Source of the DNA: DASQZT01 sp963728965
GTDB taxonomy: Bacteria > Acidobacteriota > Terriglobia > Bryobacterales > Bryobacteraceae
Direction of reading: 5' to 3'
DNA: 64,000 bases
NCBI GenBank assembly: GCA_963728965.1
Contig: CAVSMH010000008.1
Location: 744,001-808,000 of the forward strand
Positions within the stretch are counted from its first letter, which is position 1. Every line of letters starts with the position of its first letter. Positions 41,939-51,515 of the stretch are shown here, piece by piece. The notes below the pieces were generated by a model that saw only the letters and a list, made by a program, of their open reading frames with translations, did no database searches and was not told where the DNA came from. The position numbers and the translations under genes were made by a program.

Positions 41939-43486
41939 ATGTCGAGATTCCTGATGGTCGCGTGCCTGGTCGCCGGAGCGGCTCCGGCCTTTTGCGCCGA
42001 CTGGTTGACCGACGGAGGCAACTCCTACCGGACCGCCTGGCAGAAGGACGAGAAAATCCTCAATACGGCCAACGTGAAAGGGATGAAACTGCTGTGGAAG
42101 ATCAGGCTGGATAACCAGCCCCGCCAGATGCACTCGCTGTTTCCTCCGCTGATCATTGAGCGCGTCAACACACCCGCCGGTCCGAAGCAGCTTGCCATCG
42201 AAGCGGGTGTCTCCGACAACATCTTTGCCATTGACGTGGAGAAGGGCCAACTCCTCTGGAAAAAGCACTTCGCCAACACCTGGACGCCGCCGGCGACAGG
42301 TGGGCGGGGCGGCGGAATCCTGTGTCCCGGCGGGCTCACCGCCACGCCGGTCGTGGGTCCAACCAGCACACCCGGAAAGTACACCATCTACGCCGCCTCG
42401 TGGGATGGCATGCTGCACCAGTTGAACGCCGCCGACGGAGAGGACGTCGCGCCCCCCGCCAAATTCATGCCGCCCAACGGCAAGCCGTATGCGCTGAACC
42501 TGTGGGAGAACGTCCTGTACACCCACACCGCGCAGGGCTGTGGCGGCAATCCCAACGTGGTTTACGCCTATGACCTTTCCACCAACACGGCCGGCACGTG
42601 GGGCCCGGCGGGCGGCGGCATGTGGGGCCGCACCGGTCCGGCGATCAGCTCCAAGGGCGTCATGTACACCGGCACGGGCGATGGCCGCTGGGATCCGGAG
42701 AACGGAATCTACGGAAACGGCATCATCGGCGTGCAACAGAACAAACAGACCAAAGCCCTCGAGCTGGTGGACTATTATGGCCCGAGCAACGCCGAGTGGC
42801 TGGTAAAGCGCGACCTGGATATGCAGGTCACTCCGGCCATCTTCAACTACAAAGGAAAGGAACTGATGGTGGACGCCGGCAAGGAGTGCCGCATCTACCT
42901 GATGGATACCGACTCCATCGGCGGCGACGACCATCGTACTCCGCTCTATCGCAGCCCGCTGCTGTGCAACGAAGACGTGAACTTCGCTTCGGCCGGGATC
43001 TGGGGATCGATGGCGAGTTGGGAAGACTCCCAGGGGACGCGCTGGGTGCTGACTCCGTTCTGGGGCGCGAAGCACTCGAAATTCAAAGCGCCGGTGGAGT
43101 ACGGCGAAATCAAGAACGGGGCCATCGCCGCGTTCCGCGTGGAAGAGGCCAACGGCAAGTGGCAGTTGACCCCGGCTTGGGTATCTCGCGATATGAACCG
43201 CGCCGAGCCGCCGGTCATTGCCAACGGAATTGTCTTTGCCTACGGCAATGGCGAAGACACAGACCAGGCATACCCGGATACGGGGCTCGAAGATACGGCG
43301 GACCGCCGCATCCCGGGGTCCACGCATGCCGTGCTCTACGCGCTCGATGCGCTGACCGGCAAGGAGCTGTGGTCGAGCGGCGACCAGATTCAATCCTGGA
43401 ACCACTGGAGCGGGCTTTCGGTGGCCAACGGCCGCGTCTACATCGCCACCTTTGACAACCTGCTGTACTGTTTCGGAATCCGATGA
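41939..43486 (+). CDS. Secreted PQQ-type beta-propeller protein (second copy)
   Basis: This encodes 515 residues from MSRFLMVACLVAGAAPAFCA (signal peptide) with a GAGGAGG site upstream and a TATAGT -10 box at 41807-41812. Propeller blades include NIFAIDVEKGQLLWKKHFAN, NVVYAYDLSTNTAGTWGPAG, VLYALDALTGKELWSSGDQI and RVYIATFDNLLYCFGIR at the end. It lies divergent to the other propeller gene and is of the same architecture, so the two are likely diverged paralogues. Its stop overlaps the start of the SGNH-like gene by ATGA, so the two proteins are made together. Confidence 0.87.
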   Translation: MSRFLMVACLVAGAAPAFCADWLTDGGNSYRTAWQKDEKILNTANVKGMKLLWKIRLDNQPRQMHSLFPPLIIERVNTPAGPKQLAIEAGVSDNIFAIDVEKGQLLWKKHFANTWTPPATGGRGGGILCPGGLTATPVVGPTSTPGKYTIYAASWDGMLHQLNAADGEDVAPPAKFMPPNGKPYALNLWENVLYTHTAQGCGGNPNVVYAYDLSTNTAGTWGPAGGGMWGRTGPAISSKGVMYTGTGDGRWDPENGIYGNGIIGVQQNKQTKALELVDYYGPSNAEWLVKRDLDMQVTPAIFNYKGKELMVDAGKECRIYLMDTDSIGGDDHRTPLYRSPLLCNEDVNFASAGIWGSMASWEDSQGTRWVLTPFWGAKHSKFKAPVEYGEIKNGAIAAFRVEEANGKWQLTPAWVSRDMNRAEPPVIANGIVFAYGNGEDTDQAYPDTGLEDTADRRIPGSTHAVLYALDALTGKELWSSGDQIQSWNHWSGLSVANGRVYIATFDNLLYCFGIR

Positions 43487-44211
43487 AAGGCCGGGCGGCG
43501 TTCGCATTCCTTGCCTGGTGCTGCTGGGCGCAGACCGCCGGGCCGACTCCCCTGGAGCGGCTGGTGGAAGCACAACGGCACCTGTTGAGCGACTGGGGCG
43601 GGCTCACCCGCTACGGCAGCGAAAATGCCGAACTGCGGCCGCCCGCTCCGGGGCAGAGTCGCGTCGTCTTTCTGGGTGACGAGATCACCGCCAACTGGGG
43701 CCGCGGCGCCGCTCCGTTCTTCCCGGGCAAGCCGTATCTCAATCGGGGCATTGAGCGGCAGACCACGCCCCAGATGCTGGTGCGTTTCCGCCAGGACGTG
43801 ATTGCGCTCCAACCGAAAATCGTGGTGATTCTGGCGGGCTCGAACGACATGGCAGGGTACGCCGGACCGGCCACCGAAGGCACGATGGCGGAGAACTTCA
43901 TGTCCATGACGGAACTGGCGAAGGTGCATGGTATTCGCGTCGTGCTGGCTTCGCTCACCCCGGTGTGCGACTGCTACACGAAGCAGACCGCGCGGCGGCC
44001 GCAGGGAAAGATCATCGGCATGAACGGATGGCTCAGGGACTACGCCGCGAAGAGCGGAGCCGTGTACCTGGATTACTACTCCGCGCTTGCCGATGGCCGG
44101 AATTTCCGGAAGGAGCTCACTGCCGACGGATTCCTGCCGAACGACGCCGGTTACGCCCGGATGGCGCCTCTGGCGGAGCGCGCCATCGACCAGGCCCTCT
44201 CGGCGAAGTAG
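43483..44211 (+). CDS. Secreted SGNH/GDSL-fold protein lacking catalytic Ser and His
   Basis: This encodes 242 residues with a signal peptide (FAFLAWCCWAQTAGPTPLER). The SGNH fold blocks are clear but altered. Block I reads VVFLGDEITANWG, where the nucleophile of GDS is Glu. Block II reads NRGIERQTT instead of the usual GxGGQT-like turn. Block III keeps LAGSNDM. Block V reads ADGFLPNDAGYARM, with Leu where the catalytic His stands. Only Asn and Asp of the set remain, so esterase chemistry is not expected; a carbohydrate- or acyl-binding role is more likely. It is translationally coupled to the PQQ-type propeller gene. Confidence 0.87.
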   Translation: MKGRAAFAFLAWCCWAQTAGPTPLERLVEAQRHLLSDWGGLTRYGSENAELRPPAPGQSRVVFLGDEITANWGRGAAPFFPGKPYLNRGIERQTTPQMLVRFRQDVIALQPKIVVILAGSNDMAGYAGPATEGTMAENFMSMTELAKVHGIRVVLASLTPVCDCYTKQTARRPQGKIIGMNGWLRDYAAKSGAVYLDYYSALADGRNFRKELTADGFLPNDAGYARMAPLAERAIDQALSAK

Positions 44212-44221
44212 AATCGATGCG

Positions 44222-45145
44222 ATGAAGCTATTGACAGGAGTGGTGATTGCCGCGTCGCTGTTGGCCCAGCCGCGGCCCAAAATCCTCGGCGTCGCCCACA
44301 TGGCGGTGTACGTCAAAGACTTGGCCAAGACTCGCCAGTTCTATGAGGAGTTTCTGGGATTCGGCGAGCCCTTCACGCTGCCCGACAAGGCCGGAGGCGT
44401 CCGCATCGCCTTCATCAAGATCAACGACCGGCAGTACCTGGAGATCTTCACCGAGCCCGACCGCGGCGAAGGTCAACTGAGCCACATCTCCTTCTATACC
44501 GACGATGCCGACCGCATGCGGGATTACCTGGCCGCCAAAGGAGTGGCAGTACCCGCCAAGGTCGGCAAGGGCATGACCGGCAACAAGAACTTCAATATCA
44601 AGGACCCTGACGGCCACATCGTCGAGATCGTCGAATACCAGCCGGATAGTTGGACCGCGCGGGAGAGCGGTAAATTCATGCCGGCATCCCGGGTGTCCGA
44701 GCACATCCTGCACGTGGGGGTGCTGGTCGGCGAGCTCGACCGTGCCATGCGCTTCTATCACGACATCCTGGGCTTTCAGGAGTTCTGGCGCGGCAGCAGC
44801 ACCCCCGAGGTGCTGAGCTGGGTCAACATGAAAGTGCCCGATGGTGACGATTACCTGGAGTTCATGCTCTACCGCAAGCTTCCCGAACCGGGCGCCCGCG
44901 GAACCGCGCACCACGTGTGCCTGATGGTGCCCGACGCGCAGCAGGCTCTGGCGGAACTCGAAAAACGCGCCGCCGGCGGCGTCTATACCCGAAAGATGGA
45001 GATCCGCATCGGCGTGAACCGCAGGCGGCAGATCAACCTCTACGATCCCGACGGCACCCGCATCGAACTGATGGAACCGCGGACGGTCGATGGAAACCCG
45101 CCTCCGTCATCGACCGCTCCGCCGCCCCATTCGGCGGCGAACTGA
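44222..45145 (+). CDS. Exported protein with two VOC (glyoxalase-like) domains
   Basis: This encodes 307 residues from MKLLTGVVIAASLLAQPRPK, a short signal peptide. Two VOC domains follow: ~20-140 (AHMAVYVKDLAKTRQFYEEF, then IKDPDGHIVEIVEYQPDS) and ~155-290 (HVGVLVGELDRAMRFYHDIL, then INLYDPDGTRIELMEPR). Metal ligands are plausible as His in AHMAV/LSHISFY and Glu in HIVEIVE. VOC proteins include glyoxalases and ring-cleavage dioxygenases; the substrate is unknown. The gene starts ten bases after the SGNH-like gene and probably belongs to the same operon. Confidence 0.85.
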   Translation: MKLLTGVVIAASLLAQPRPKILGVAHMAVYVKDLAKTRQFYEEFLGFGEPFTLPDKAGGVRIAFIKINDRQYLEIFTEPDRGEGQLSHISFYTDDADRMRDYLAAKGVAVPAKVGKGMTGNKNFNIKDPDGHIVEIVEYQPDSWTARESGKFMPASRVSEHILHVGVLVGELDRAMRFYHDILGFQEFWRGSSTPEVLSWVNMKVPDGDDYLEFMLYRKLPEPGARGTAHHVCLMVPDAQQALAELEKRAAGGVYTRKMEIRIGVNRRRQINLYDPDGTRIELMEPRTVDGNPPPSSTAPPPHSAAN

Positions 45146-45325
45146 TCGCCAGGCGAATCGTATGTTTTCTCACCCGCCTGAGTTCAGGAATGTTGCCTTT
45201 TCCACCACACTAGGACAAACTGGTCCTGAAATCTCTAATATCTCCGGGCCCAGGGTTCGTTGTCAGGTGTGCTTTTCTTGCCTTGAGCTGCTGCCGGCTT
45301 GTTGATTCCTGTCATCGGGGCACGT

Positions 45326-48259
45326 ATGCATTCCGCTGATCCGGTTCGACGGTCTTTTCTGGTCTTGCTGATGGTGTTTCTGGGCTTGACCGCCGCGGTC
45401 GGCATCATCGGATACCGCACCTACCTCGACCAAAAGATGCTGATCGAAAGCGAGGTTCGGCACCAACTGGCCGCGGTCGCCGACATGAAGATGCGCCAGG
45501 TGGTGGCGTGGCGTCACGAACGGCTCGCCGACGCGCGGATCGTGGCCGCATCGGCGATTCTGCCGGCCATCCGGCAGGTGCTGGCCGGGAACGCAAGTGC
45601 CCGCGAGGAGGCCCAGGCGCGCAACTGGCTGACCGCCATCCGCGAGGGCGCTGGGTATGCCAATGCGATCCTGATCAATGACAAAGCCGAGGTTCGTCTC
45701 ACCGCCGGGAAGGTGGACCGCAGCAACTCGCATTATGCGGAGTTGATGCAGGCGCTGCGCCAGACGCGACAGGTGATCTTTGCCGACATTCACTACGATG
45801 CCGGCTTGACGGGCCCTCACCTGGGTCTCAACATCCCGTTGCCGGGTCCCGGTGGCCGCTCGATTGGCGCCCTCCTGCTGGGTATCGACCCCTCACAGTT
45901 TCTGTTCCCGTTGGTGCAGGCCTGGCCCACCCCAAGCCCGAGCGCGGAGACCCTGCTGGTGCGGCGTGACGGCGATGAGGTGGTCTTCCTGAACGAATTG
46001 CGCCATCGCCGGAATACCCCCTTGCGGCTCCGGGCCCCTATCTCGCAGACGGGTCTACTGGCAGTACAGGCCGTGACCGGGAGGGAGGGCCTTGCCGACG
46101 GCGTGGATTACCGCGGCGTGCCCGTCCTGGGCGCGCTGCGCAAAGTGCCTGACTCCCCCTGGTACCTGGTGGCGAAGGTGGATGCCGCGGAAGTCTATGC
46201 GCCCGTCCACCAGCACGCGACCTGGCTTGCGCTGCTGGGCTCCTCTCTGCTCCTCACCGTGGGAGCGTGCGGCGGTTTGGTGTGGCGGCACCTGCGGGCG
46301 TCCCTGGACCGGGACCGGTTCGCCGAAACGCAGCGCGCCGAGGAGTCGCTGAGGCTCAGCGAGGAGCGCTTTCGGAGCGTGGTGGAAAATGCGCCGGAAG
46401 GGATTCTGATCCACACCAACGGTGTCATCCGCTATGCCAACCCGGCGGCGCTCACCATGCTGGGAGCGCGACAGCCGGAGGAGTTGGTCGGCCGTTCCGT
46501 GCTGGAACGGATCGACCCGCGCTACCGCCAGGCGGTTGCCGAGCGAATCAGCGCATCCCACGATCAAAGCGAACCTTCGCCTCCCATGGAGCAGGAGTGG
46601 ATCACGATTGCCGGCACGCTGCTGGACACCGAGGTCTCCGCCGTACCGTTCATACACAATCAGCAGAACGGCGCCCTCGTGTTCTTCCAGGACATAACCG
46701 AGCGGAAACGGGCGGAGGAAGCGCGCCGCCACACACAGGCGCTTCTGCAAGCCGTCATGGAGGGCACCAGCGATGCGGTGTACGTCAAGGATGCGCAGGG
46801 ACGCTACCTGCTTGCCAATACCAGCATGGCGCGAGCCATGGGCAGGCCGGTGGACCAGATTCTGGGGAAAGACGATCGTGCGCTCTGGCCGGCGGACTCG
46901 GTGGATGCGATCCTGACCAGCGACGAGGTCGTCCGGCGTGACCGCAAGATGGTCACCGTGGAGGAGCGGGTGACGCTCGGCAGTGGCGTCACCGCCACTT
47001 ACTTTTCGGTCAAGGGCCCCATGATCGACGACAAGGGCAACATCGTCGGCATCTTCGGCATCAGCCGTGACATGACGGAGCGGAAGCGTGCCGAACTGGA
47101 GCACGCCCGCTTGCAGGAGCAACTCCGGCAGGCGCAGAAGATGGAGAGCATCGGACGCCTTGCCGGCGGAGTGGCGCACGATTTCAACAATCTTCTCACC
47201 GTCATCAACGGCTATACCAGCATGCTGCTATCGGAGCTTGCCACCGAAGACCCGATCCGGTCCCCGCTCGGCGAAATCGAGCAAGCCGGAAATCGCGCCG
47301 CCGAGCTCACCAGCCAACTGCTGGCCTTCAGCCGGAAACAGGTGACCGAGCCCCGCACTCTCCACCTGAATCAGTTGGTGCAAGATACCGCCAAAATGCT
47401 GGGCCGCCTGCTCGGCGAAGACATTCGGATCATCACGGTGCTTTCCCCAGACCTCGGTCCAATCCGGGCTGACAGCGGCCAGATGCATCAGTTGCTCGTG
47501 AATCTCGCGGTCAACGCGCGGGACGCCATGCCGGACGGCGGAAAGCTGATCATCGAAACCGAGAACATCGATATCGACGAGGCCTATGCCGCCGCCCACG
47601 CCGAGAGCCGCCCCGGTTCGTTCGTTTTGCTGGCCGTGACGGACGACGGCATCGGCATGGACGAGGAAACGCTGCGGCGCGTCTTCGAGCCGTTCTTCAC
47701 CACGAAAGCCCCCGGCAAAGGAACCGGGTTGGGGCTCTCGATGGTCTACGGCATCGTCAAGCAGAGCGGAGGGTGGGTTTCGCTCTACTCCGAGCCCGGC
47801 AAGGGGACCACCTTCCGCATCTATCTTCCCCAGGTCAGCGAGCTGCGGGCCGCCTCCCCTCCCGCCGAGCTGTCCAAAGAGGATCTCACCGGGACAGAGA
47901 CCATCTTCGTCGTGGAAGACCAGGACGACGTGCGGAAACTGACCTGCGCAGTGCTCACCCGCCTCGGCTACAACGTCTTGCAGGCGGCTAACGGTAAGGC
48001 TGCGCTGACGCTCAGCCAGCGGTATGAGGGCGAGATTCACCTGCTTCTAACCGATGTGGTGATGCCCGAGATGACGGGCCGCGAACTGGCGGAGCGGCTG
48101 GCCGGTCCGCGCCCCGGCATTTGCGTGGTGTACATGTCCGGCTACACTGGCAATGTCCTGGCGCAGAAAGAAGTGCTGGAGAGCGGCGCGGCCTATATCG
48201 CGAAACCGTTCAGCCCCCATGCGCTCGCCGCCAAGATCCGCGAAGTTCTTGCCACATAG
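45326..48259 (+). CDS. Membrane hybrid histidine kinase (Cache-like sensor, two PAS, HisKA, HATPase, REC)
   Basis: About 977 residues; the ATG at 45326 is preferred to a TTG nine codons earlier. A first membrane helix (FLVLLMVFLGLTAAVGIIGY) and a second at ~305 (WLALLGSSLLLTVGACGGLV) bracket a ~260-residue periplasmic sensor resembling a double-Cache domain. PAS domains occupy ~345-465 and ~475-600. The phosphoacceptor is in GGVAHDFNNLLTVINGYTSM near residue 615. ATP-binding boxes are LLVNLAVNARDAMPDGGKLI, TDDGIGMDEETL and GKGTGLGLSMVYGIVKQSGG. A receiver domain at the end has its Asp in LLLTDVVMPEMTGREL (~909). It should feed a phosphorelay through an Hpt protein elsewhere. Confidence 0.93.
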   Translation: MHSADPVRRSFLVLLMVFLGLTAAVGIIGYRTYLDQKMLIESEVRHQLAAVADMKMRQVVAWRHERLADARIVAASAILPAIRQVLAGNASAREEAQARNWLTAIREGAGYANAILINDKAEVRLTAGKVDRSNSHYAELMQALRQTRQVIFADIHYDAGLTGPHLGLNIPLPGPGGRSIGALLLGIDPSQFLFPLVQAWPTPSPSAETLLVRRDGDEVVFLNELRHRRNTPLRLRAPISQTGLLAVQAVTGREGLADGVDYRGVPVLGALRKVPDSPWYLVAKVDAAEVYAPVHQHATWLALLGSSLLLTVGACGGLVWRHLRASLDRDRFAETQRAEESLRLSEERFRSVVENAPEGILIHTNGVIRYANPAALTMLGARQPEELVGRSVLERIDPRYRQAVAERISASHDQSEPSPPMEQEWITIAGTLLDTEVSAVPFIHNQQNGALVFFQDITERKRAEEARRHTQALLQAVMEGTSDAVYVKDAQGRYLLANTSMARAMGRPVDQILGKDDRALWPADSVDAILTSDEVVRRDRKMVTVEERVTLGSGVTATYFSVKGPMIDDKGNIVGIFGISRDMTERKRAELEHARLQEQLRQAQKMESIGRLAGGVAHDFNNLLTVINGYTSMLLSELATEDPIRSPLGEIEQAGNRAAELTSQLLAFSRKQVTEPRTLHLNQLVQDTAKMLGRLLGEDIRIITVLSPDLGPIRADSGQMHQLLVNLAVNARDAMPDGGKLIIETENIDIDEAYAAAHAESRPGSFVLLAVTDDGIGMDEETLRRVFEPFFTTKAPGKGTGLGLSMVYGIVKQSGGWVSLYSEPGKGTTFRIYLPQVSELRAASPPAELSKEDLTGTETIFVVEDQDDVRKLTCAVLTRLGYNVLQAANGKAALTLSQRYEGEIHLLLTDVVMPEMTGRELAERLAGPRPGICVVYMSGYTGNVLAQKEVLESGAAYIAKPFSPHALAAKIREVLAT

Positions 48260-48407
48260 TTGTTGAAGCACGGGCTTGTGGACGCCTCGGAACAAAAAGC
48301 CGCGGCCATCCGCACGGGATCCCGTGGTTTCGCGGGCTGCCTCCGCCGTTCCTCCCGGCCTCAAGCTGCGGTACAGTGTTTACATCACGAATCTGGAAGG
48401 AGGTGTT

Positions 48408-49670
48408 ATGGAGGGACCGCAAGGGACCCGCCGCCGTTTTCTGGGCTTTGGCAACAGCCTGCTGGCGGGCATGGGGCTGGCCGCCCGTTCTGCTGGAGCG
48501 GCGGACACCAAAGAATCCGCCGAGGGCGAAGATTATTACGAGAAACTCGGCGTCGCCAAGATCATCAATGCCGCGGGAACTTACACCGCGCTCACCGCTT
48601 CCGTTATGCCGCCTTCGGTACAGGCGGCGGTCGCTCGCGCGGCCAAGCACCCGGTCCGGCTCATTGAGTTGCAGAGAGCGGCGGGCGAGTATCTTGCGAA
48701 CGCGCTGCATTGCGAAGGGGCACTGGTCACCGCGGGCGCGGCTTCCGCGCTGACGCTCGGCACCGCTGCGTGTATGACGGTCGGCAACCGGCGCGCGGTT
48801 CACGACATCCCCACTGATCTGGCAAACCTCAAGAATGAAGTCATTGTGCAGAAAACGCACCGCTACGATTACGATCATGCGCTGCGCAACTGCGGCATCC
48901 ACTTTGTCGAAGTGGAAAATATGGAGCAGTACCAGGCGGCCTTCAACGACCGCACGGTGATGACGCATTTCTTCAACGCTGCCGAGGGCGGGCAGATCGG
49001 CCGCGAAGATTGGGTGCGGGTGGCGCGCGCGCACCGCGTGCCCGCCTTCAACGACGCCGCGGCCGACGTGCCGCCCATCTCCAATCTCTGGAACTACACC
49101 AAGATCGGTTTCGACCTGGTGACGTTTTCGGGCGGCAAAGGCATCCGCGGCCCGCAGAATGCCGGGCTGCTCCTGGGACGCAAGGACCTCATCGCCGCGG
49201 CGGCCCAGAACAACAATCCGAACTCGGATTCCATCGGCCGTGGCATGAAAGTGTCCAAAGAACAGATCGTGGGCATGGTGGCGGCGGTGGATTGGTTCCT
49301 TACCCAGACCGATGCCGGCTTGGAGTCCGAATTCCGCAAGCGGGCCGACCGCATCGCCGCCCAGCTCAAGGGGATTCCGACCCTGCAAGCGAAAGTGGAA
49401 ATTCCGGACGTCGCCGCCAACGCCGTGCCGCACCTGCTGGTTCGCTATGATCAGAGCAAGGTCAGAGTTTCACCATTGGATGTGGCCGCGGAACTCCGCA
49501 AGGGGACGCCGAGCATCGAGCTGAACCCGCTTACCGGAAGAAGGCCGGGCGCCGGGCTGTCCAATGACGAGAACACGATCGTAGTGGGTGTCTGGATGCT
49601 TCAGCCGGGAGAGGACCTGGTGGTCGCCCGCCGCTTGCGCGAAGTGCTCGCCAAAGCGGCCAACGCATAG
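48408..49670 (+). CDS. Tat-exported SelA-like PLP-dependent enzyme
   Basis: This encodes 420 residues from MEGPQGTRRRFLGFGNSLLA, with a GGAAGGAGGTG site; RRRFLGFG plus the hydrophobic stretch is a twin-arginine signal. The catalytic core is the fold-type I family of SelA and D-glucosaminate-6-phosphate ammonia lyase: INAAGTYTALTASVMPPSVQ, LVTAGAASALTLGTAACMTV, and the PLP lysine in LVTFSGGKGIRGPQNAGLLL (~residue 245). Usual relatives act on amino acids or sugar acids in the cytosol; export here is unusual, since folded PLP enzymes can only cross by Tat. It is followed 13 bases later by a paralogue. Confidence 0.87.
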   Translation: MEGPQGTRRRFLGFGNSLLAGMGLAARSAGAADTKESAEGEDYYEKLGVAKIINAAGTYTALTASVMPPSVQAAVARAAKHPVRLIELQRAAGEYLANALHCEGALVTAGAASALTLGTAACMTVGNRRAVHDIPTDLANLKNEVIVQKTHRYDYDHALRNCGIHFVEVENMEQYQAAFNDRTVMTHFFNAAEGGQIGREDWVRVARAHRVPAFNDAAADVPPISNLWNYTKIGFDLVTFSGGKGIRGPQNAGLLLGRKDLIAAAAQNNNPNSDSIGRGMKVSKEQIVGMVAAVDWFLTQTDAGLESEFRKRADRIAAQLKGIPTLQAKVEIPDVAANAVPHLLVRYDQSKVRVSPLDVAAELRKGTPSIELNPLTGRRPGAGLSNDENTIVVGVWMLQPGEDLVVARRLREVLAKAANA

Positions 49671-49683
49671 GAGTTCGATAAGC

Positions 49684-51315
49684 ATGGCAACGGCATATTG
49701 GAACAAAGTCAAAGAGCCTTGGAAAGGGTTCAACCGCCGCGACCTGATCCGGCGCGGAGGGTTGCTGGCCGCCGCACAGGCGTTGGGCGGAAGCGTGAAA
49801 CGAGCGGTAGCGGCACCGCTCGAACTCGGCGCCGACATGTACCGGTCAATCGGTGTGCGTCCGCTCCTTAATGCACGCGGCACCTACACCATCATCACCG
49901 GCTCTACCACGCTGCCCGAAGTGAAACGGGCCATGGACATCGCCTCGCGCAGCTTCGTGCAGATGGACGAGCTGATGGACGCGGTTGGGCAGCGCCTGGC
50001 CGAGATCACCGGTGCGGAATGGGGCATTGTCACCGACGGCTGCTGTGCCGCGCTGACCCACGCTACGTCGGCCGCTCTGGCCGGCGGCAACCCGGAACGC
50101 ATGCAGCGCCTTCCCGACCTGGAAGGGCTGAAGAGCGAAGTCATCGTGCCGGCGTATTCCCACAATGTCTACGATCACGCCATCCGGATGCTCGGTGTGA
50201 AGCTGGTGATCGTGCACGATCATGCCGAACTGGAGCCCGCCTTCAACGAGCGGACGGCCATGGTATACATTCTGGGCGGCCCGGGCGATGAAGGCCCGCT
50301 CGGCACCAGGGCCGTGGCGGAGGTGGCCCGGCGGAAGAACGTGCCGGTGATCGTGGATGCCGCCGCCGAAATTCTCACGATCAAGCCGAATGTCCACCTG
50401 GAGCGCGGCGCCAACGCCGTGGCCTACAGCGGCGGCAAGTGCATCCGCGGGCCACAGGCGGCCGGGCTGCTCCTGGGCGAGAAGAAATGGCTGCAAGGCG
50501 CGTGGGTCAACAGCGCCCCGCATCACGCCTTCGGGCGCTCCCTCAAGGTCGGCAAGGAAGAGATCATGGGGATGCTCGAGGCGGTCGAAATGTGGGTAAA
50601 ACGCGACCACAAAGCCGAGTGGGCGACGTGGCAGTCGTGGCTGGGCACGATCGCCGACAGCGTCAAACGTGTCGATGGCGTCACCACCCGGTTGAGCGAC
50701 GGGTCCGAGGGCTTGTCCAACCGGTCCCCGCAACTCACCATCCAGTGGGACGGCGCGAAGCTGGGGATCACCGGCCAGGAAGTCGGCAAGATCCTGTTGG
50801 ATACCGACCCGCGCATCACCTTCGCCCGGGCCAGCGGCAATCGCACGGGCAACAGCAACAGTTCCGTTTCGATTGTGCCTTACCAGATGTCGGCCGGCGA
50901 TGAAAAGGTGGTGGCGGAGCGGCTGTATGCCATACTGTCGAAACCGCCGCGGATGGAGGCCCCGCCGGCGCCTCCCCAGGGACAGCCCGCGACTGTCGCC
51001 GGACAATGGGAGGTCCAGCTCGAGTTCAATTACGGATCGGCGAAGCACATACTGGTCCTCGAGCAGGATGGCGGCAAGCTGATGGGCACGCACCACGGCG
51101 AGTTTGCCTCGGGAGATCTCGGCGGCACGGTGGCCGCCAATACGGTGGCTTTTCAGAGTTCGCTGCCGACGCACGGCACGCGCGTCTCCTTCCAATTCGC
51201 GGGCACCGTGGATAACGGCAAGATGTCGGGGACGGTGGGCCTGGGCGAGTACGGCGAAGCCCGCTGGACCGCCGAGCGCCACCAGTACCGGAGCGGCGGC
51301 CGTCGCAACGGGTGA
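49684..51315 (+). CDS. Tat-exported SelA-like PLP-dependent enzyme with C-terminal beta-barrel domain
   Basis: This encodes 543 residues from MATAYWNKVKEPWKGFNRRD; the twin-arginine signal is FNRRDLIRRGGLLAAAQALG. The core mirrors its neighbour: LNARGTYTIITGSTTLPEVK, WGIVTDGCCAALTHATSAAL, and the PLP lysine in AVAYSGGKCIRGPQAAGLLL. After ~residue 440 an extra ~100-residue beta-rich domain follows (VAGQWEVQLEFNYGSAKHIL, then GGKLMGTHHGEFASGDLGGT), a module common on secreted Acidobacteriota proteins. The two paralogues may form a heteromeric periplasmic lyase or racemase. Substrate unknown. Confidence 0.87.
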   Translation: MATAYWNKVKEPWKGFNRRDLIRRGGLLAAAQALGGSVKRAVAAPLELGADMYRSIGVRPLLNARGTYTIITGSTTLPEVKRAMDIASRSFVQMDELMDAVGQRLAEITGAEWGIVTDGCCAALTHATSAALAGGNPERMQRLPDLEGLKSEVIVPAYSHNVYDHAIRMLGVKLVIVHDHAELEPAFNERTAMVYILGGPGDEGPLGTRAVAEVARRKNVPVIVDAAAEILTIKPNVHLERGANAVAYSGGKCIRGPQAAGLLLGEKKWLQGAWVNSAPHHAFGRSLKVGKEEIMGMLEAVEMWVKRDHKAEWATWQSWLGTIADSVKRVDGVTTRLSDGSEGLSNRSPQLTIQWDGAKLGITGQEVGKILLDTDPRITFARASGNRTGNSNSSVSIVPYQMSAGDEKVVAERLYAILSKPPRMEAPPAPPQGQPATVAGQWEVQLEFNYGSAKHILVLEQDGGKLMGTHHGEFASGDLGGTVAANTVAFQSSLPTHGTRVSFQFAGTVDNGKMSGTVGLGEYGEARWTAERHQYRSGGRRNG

Positions 51316-51515
51316 TCGGGCCGAAACAGACGGTATCCCGGCTCCGAACGGCCGGTCTCGCAAGGCATAGCGCTTTGACCGCGCGGACTCGCCCCCGGAG
51401 TTGGTTCGCCGCCGGAACGCGAAAGACAAGGGACAATCCGGGCAGCCCGCGACGGTGCCGGCGCGAACCCGAGCACTCGGCGCGGGGCCGGCCCCGAATC
51501 GTCTAATCTGGTTGC

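Noticed and set aside
43483..44211. Annotating this as an active GDSL esterase
   Set aside because: The nucleophile Ser and catalytic His positions are Glu and Leu, so only the fold can be claimed.
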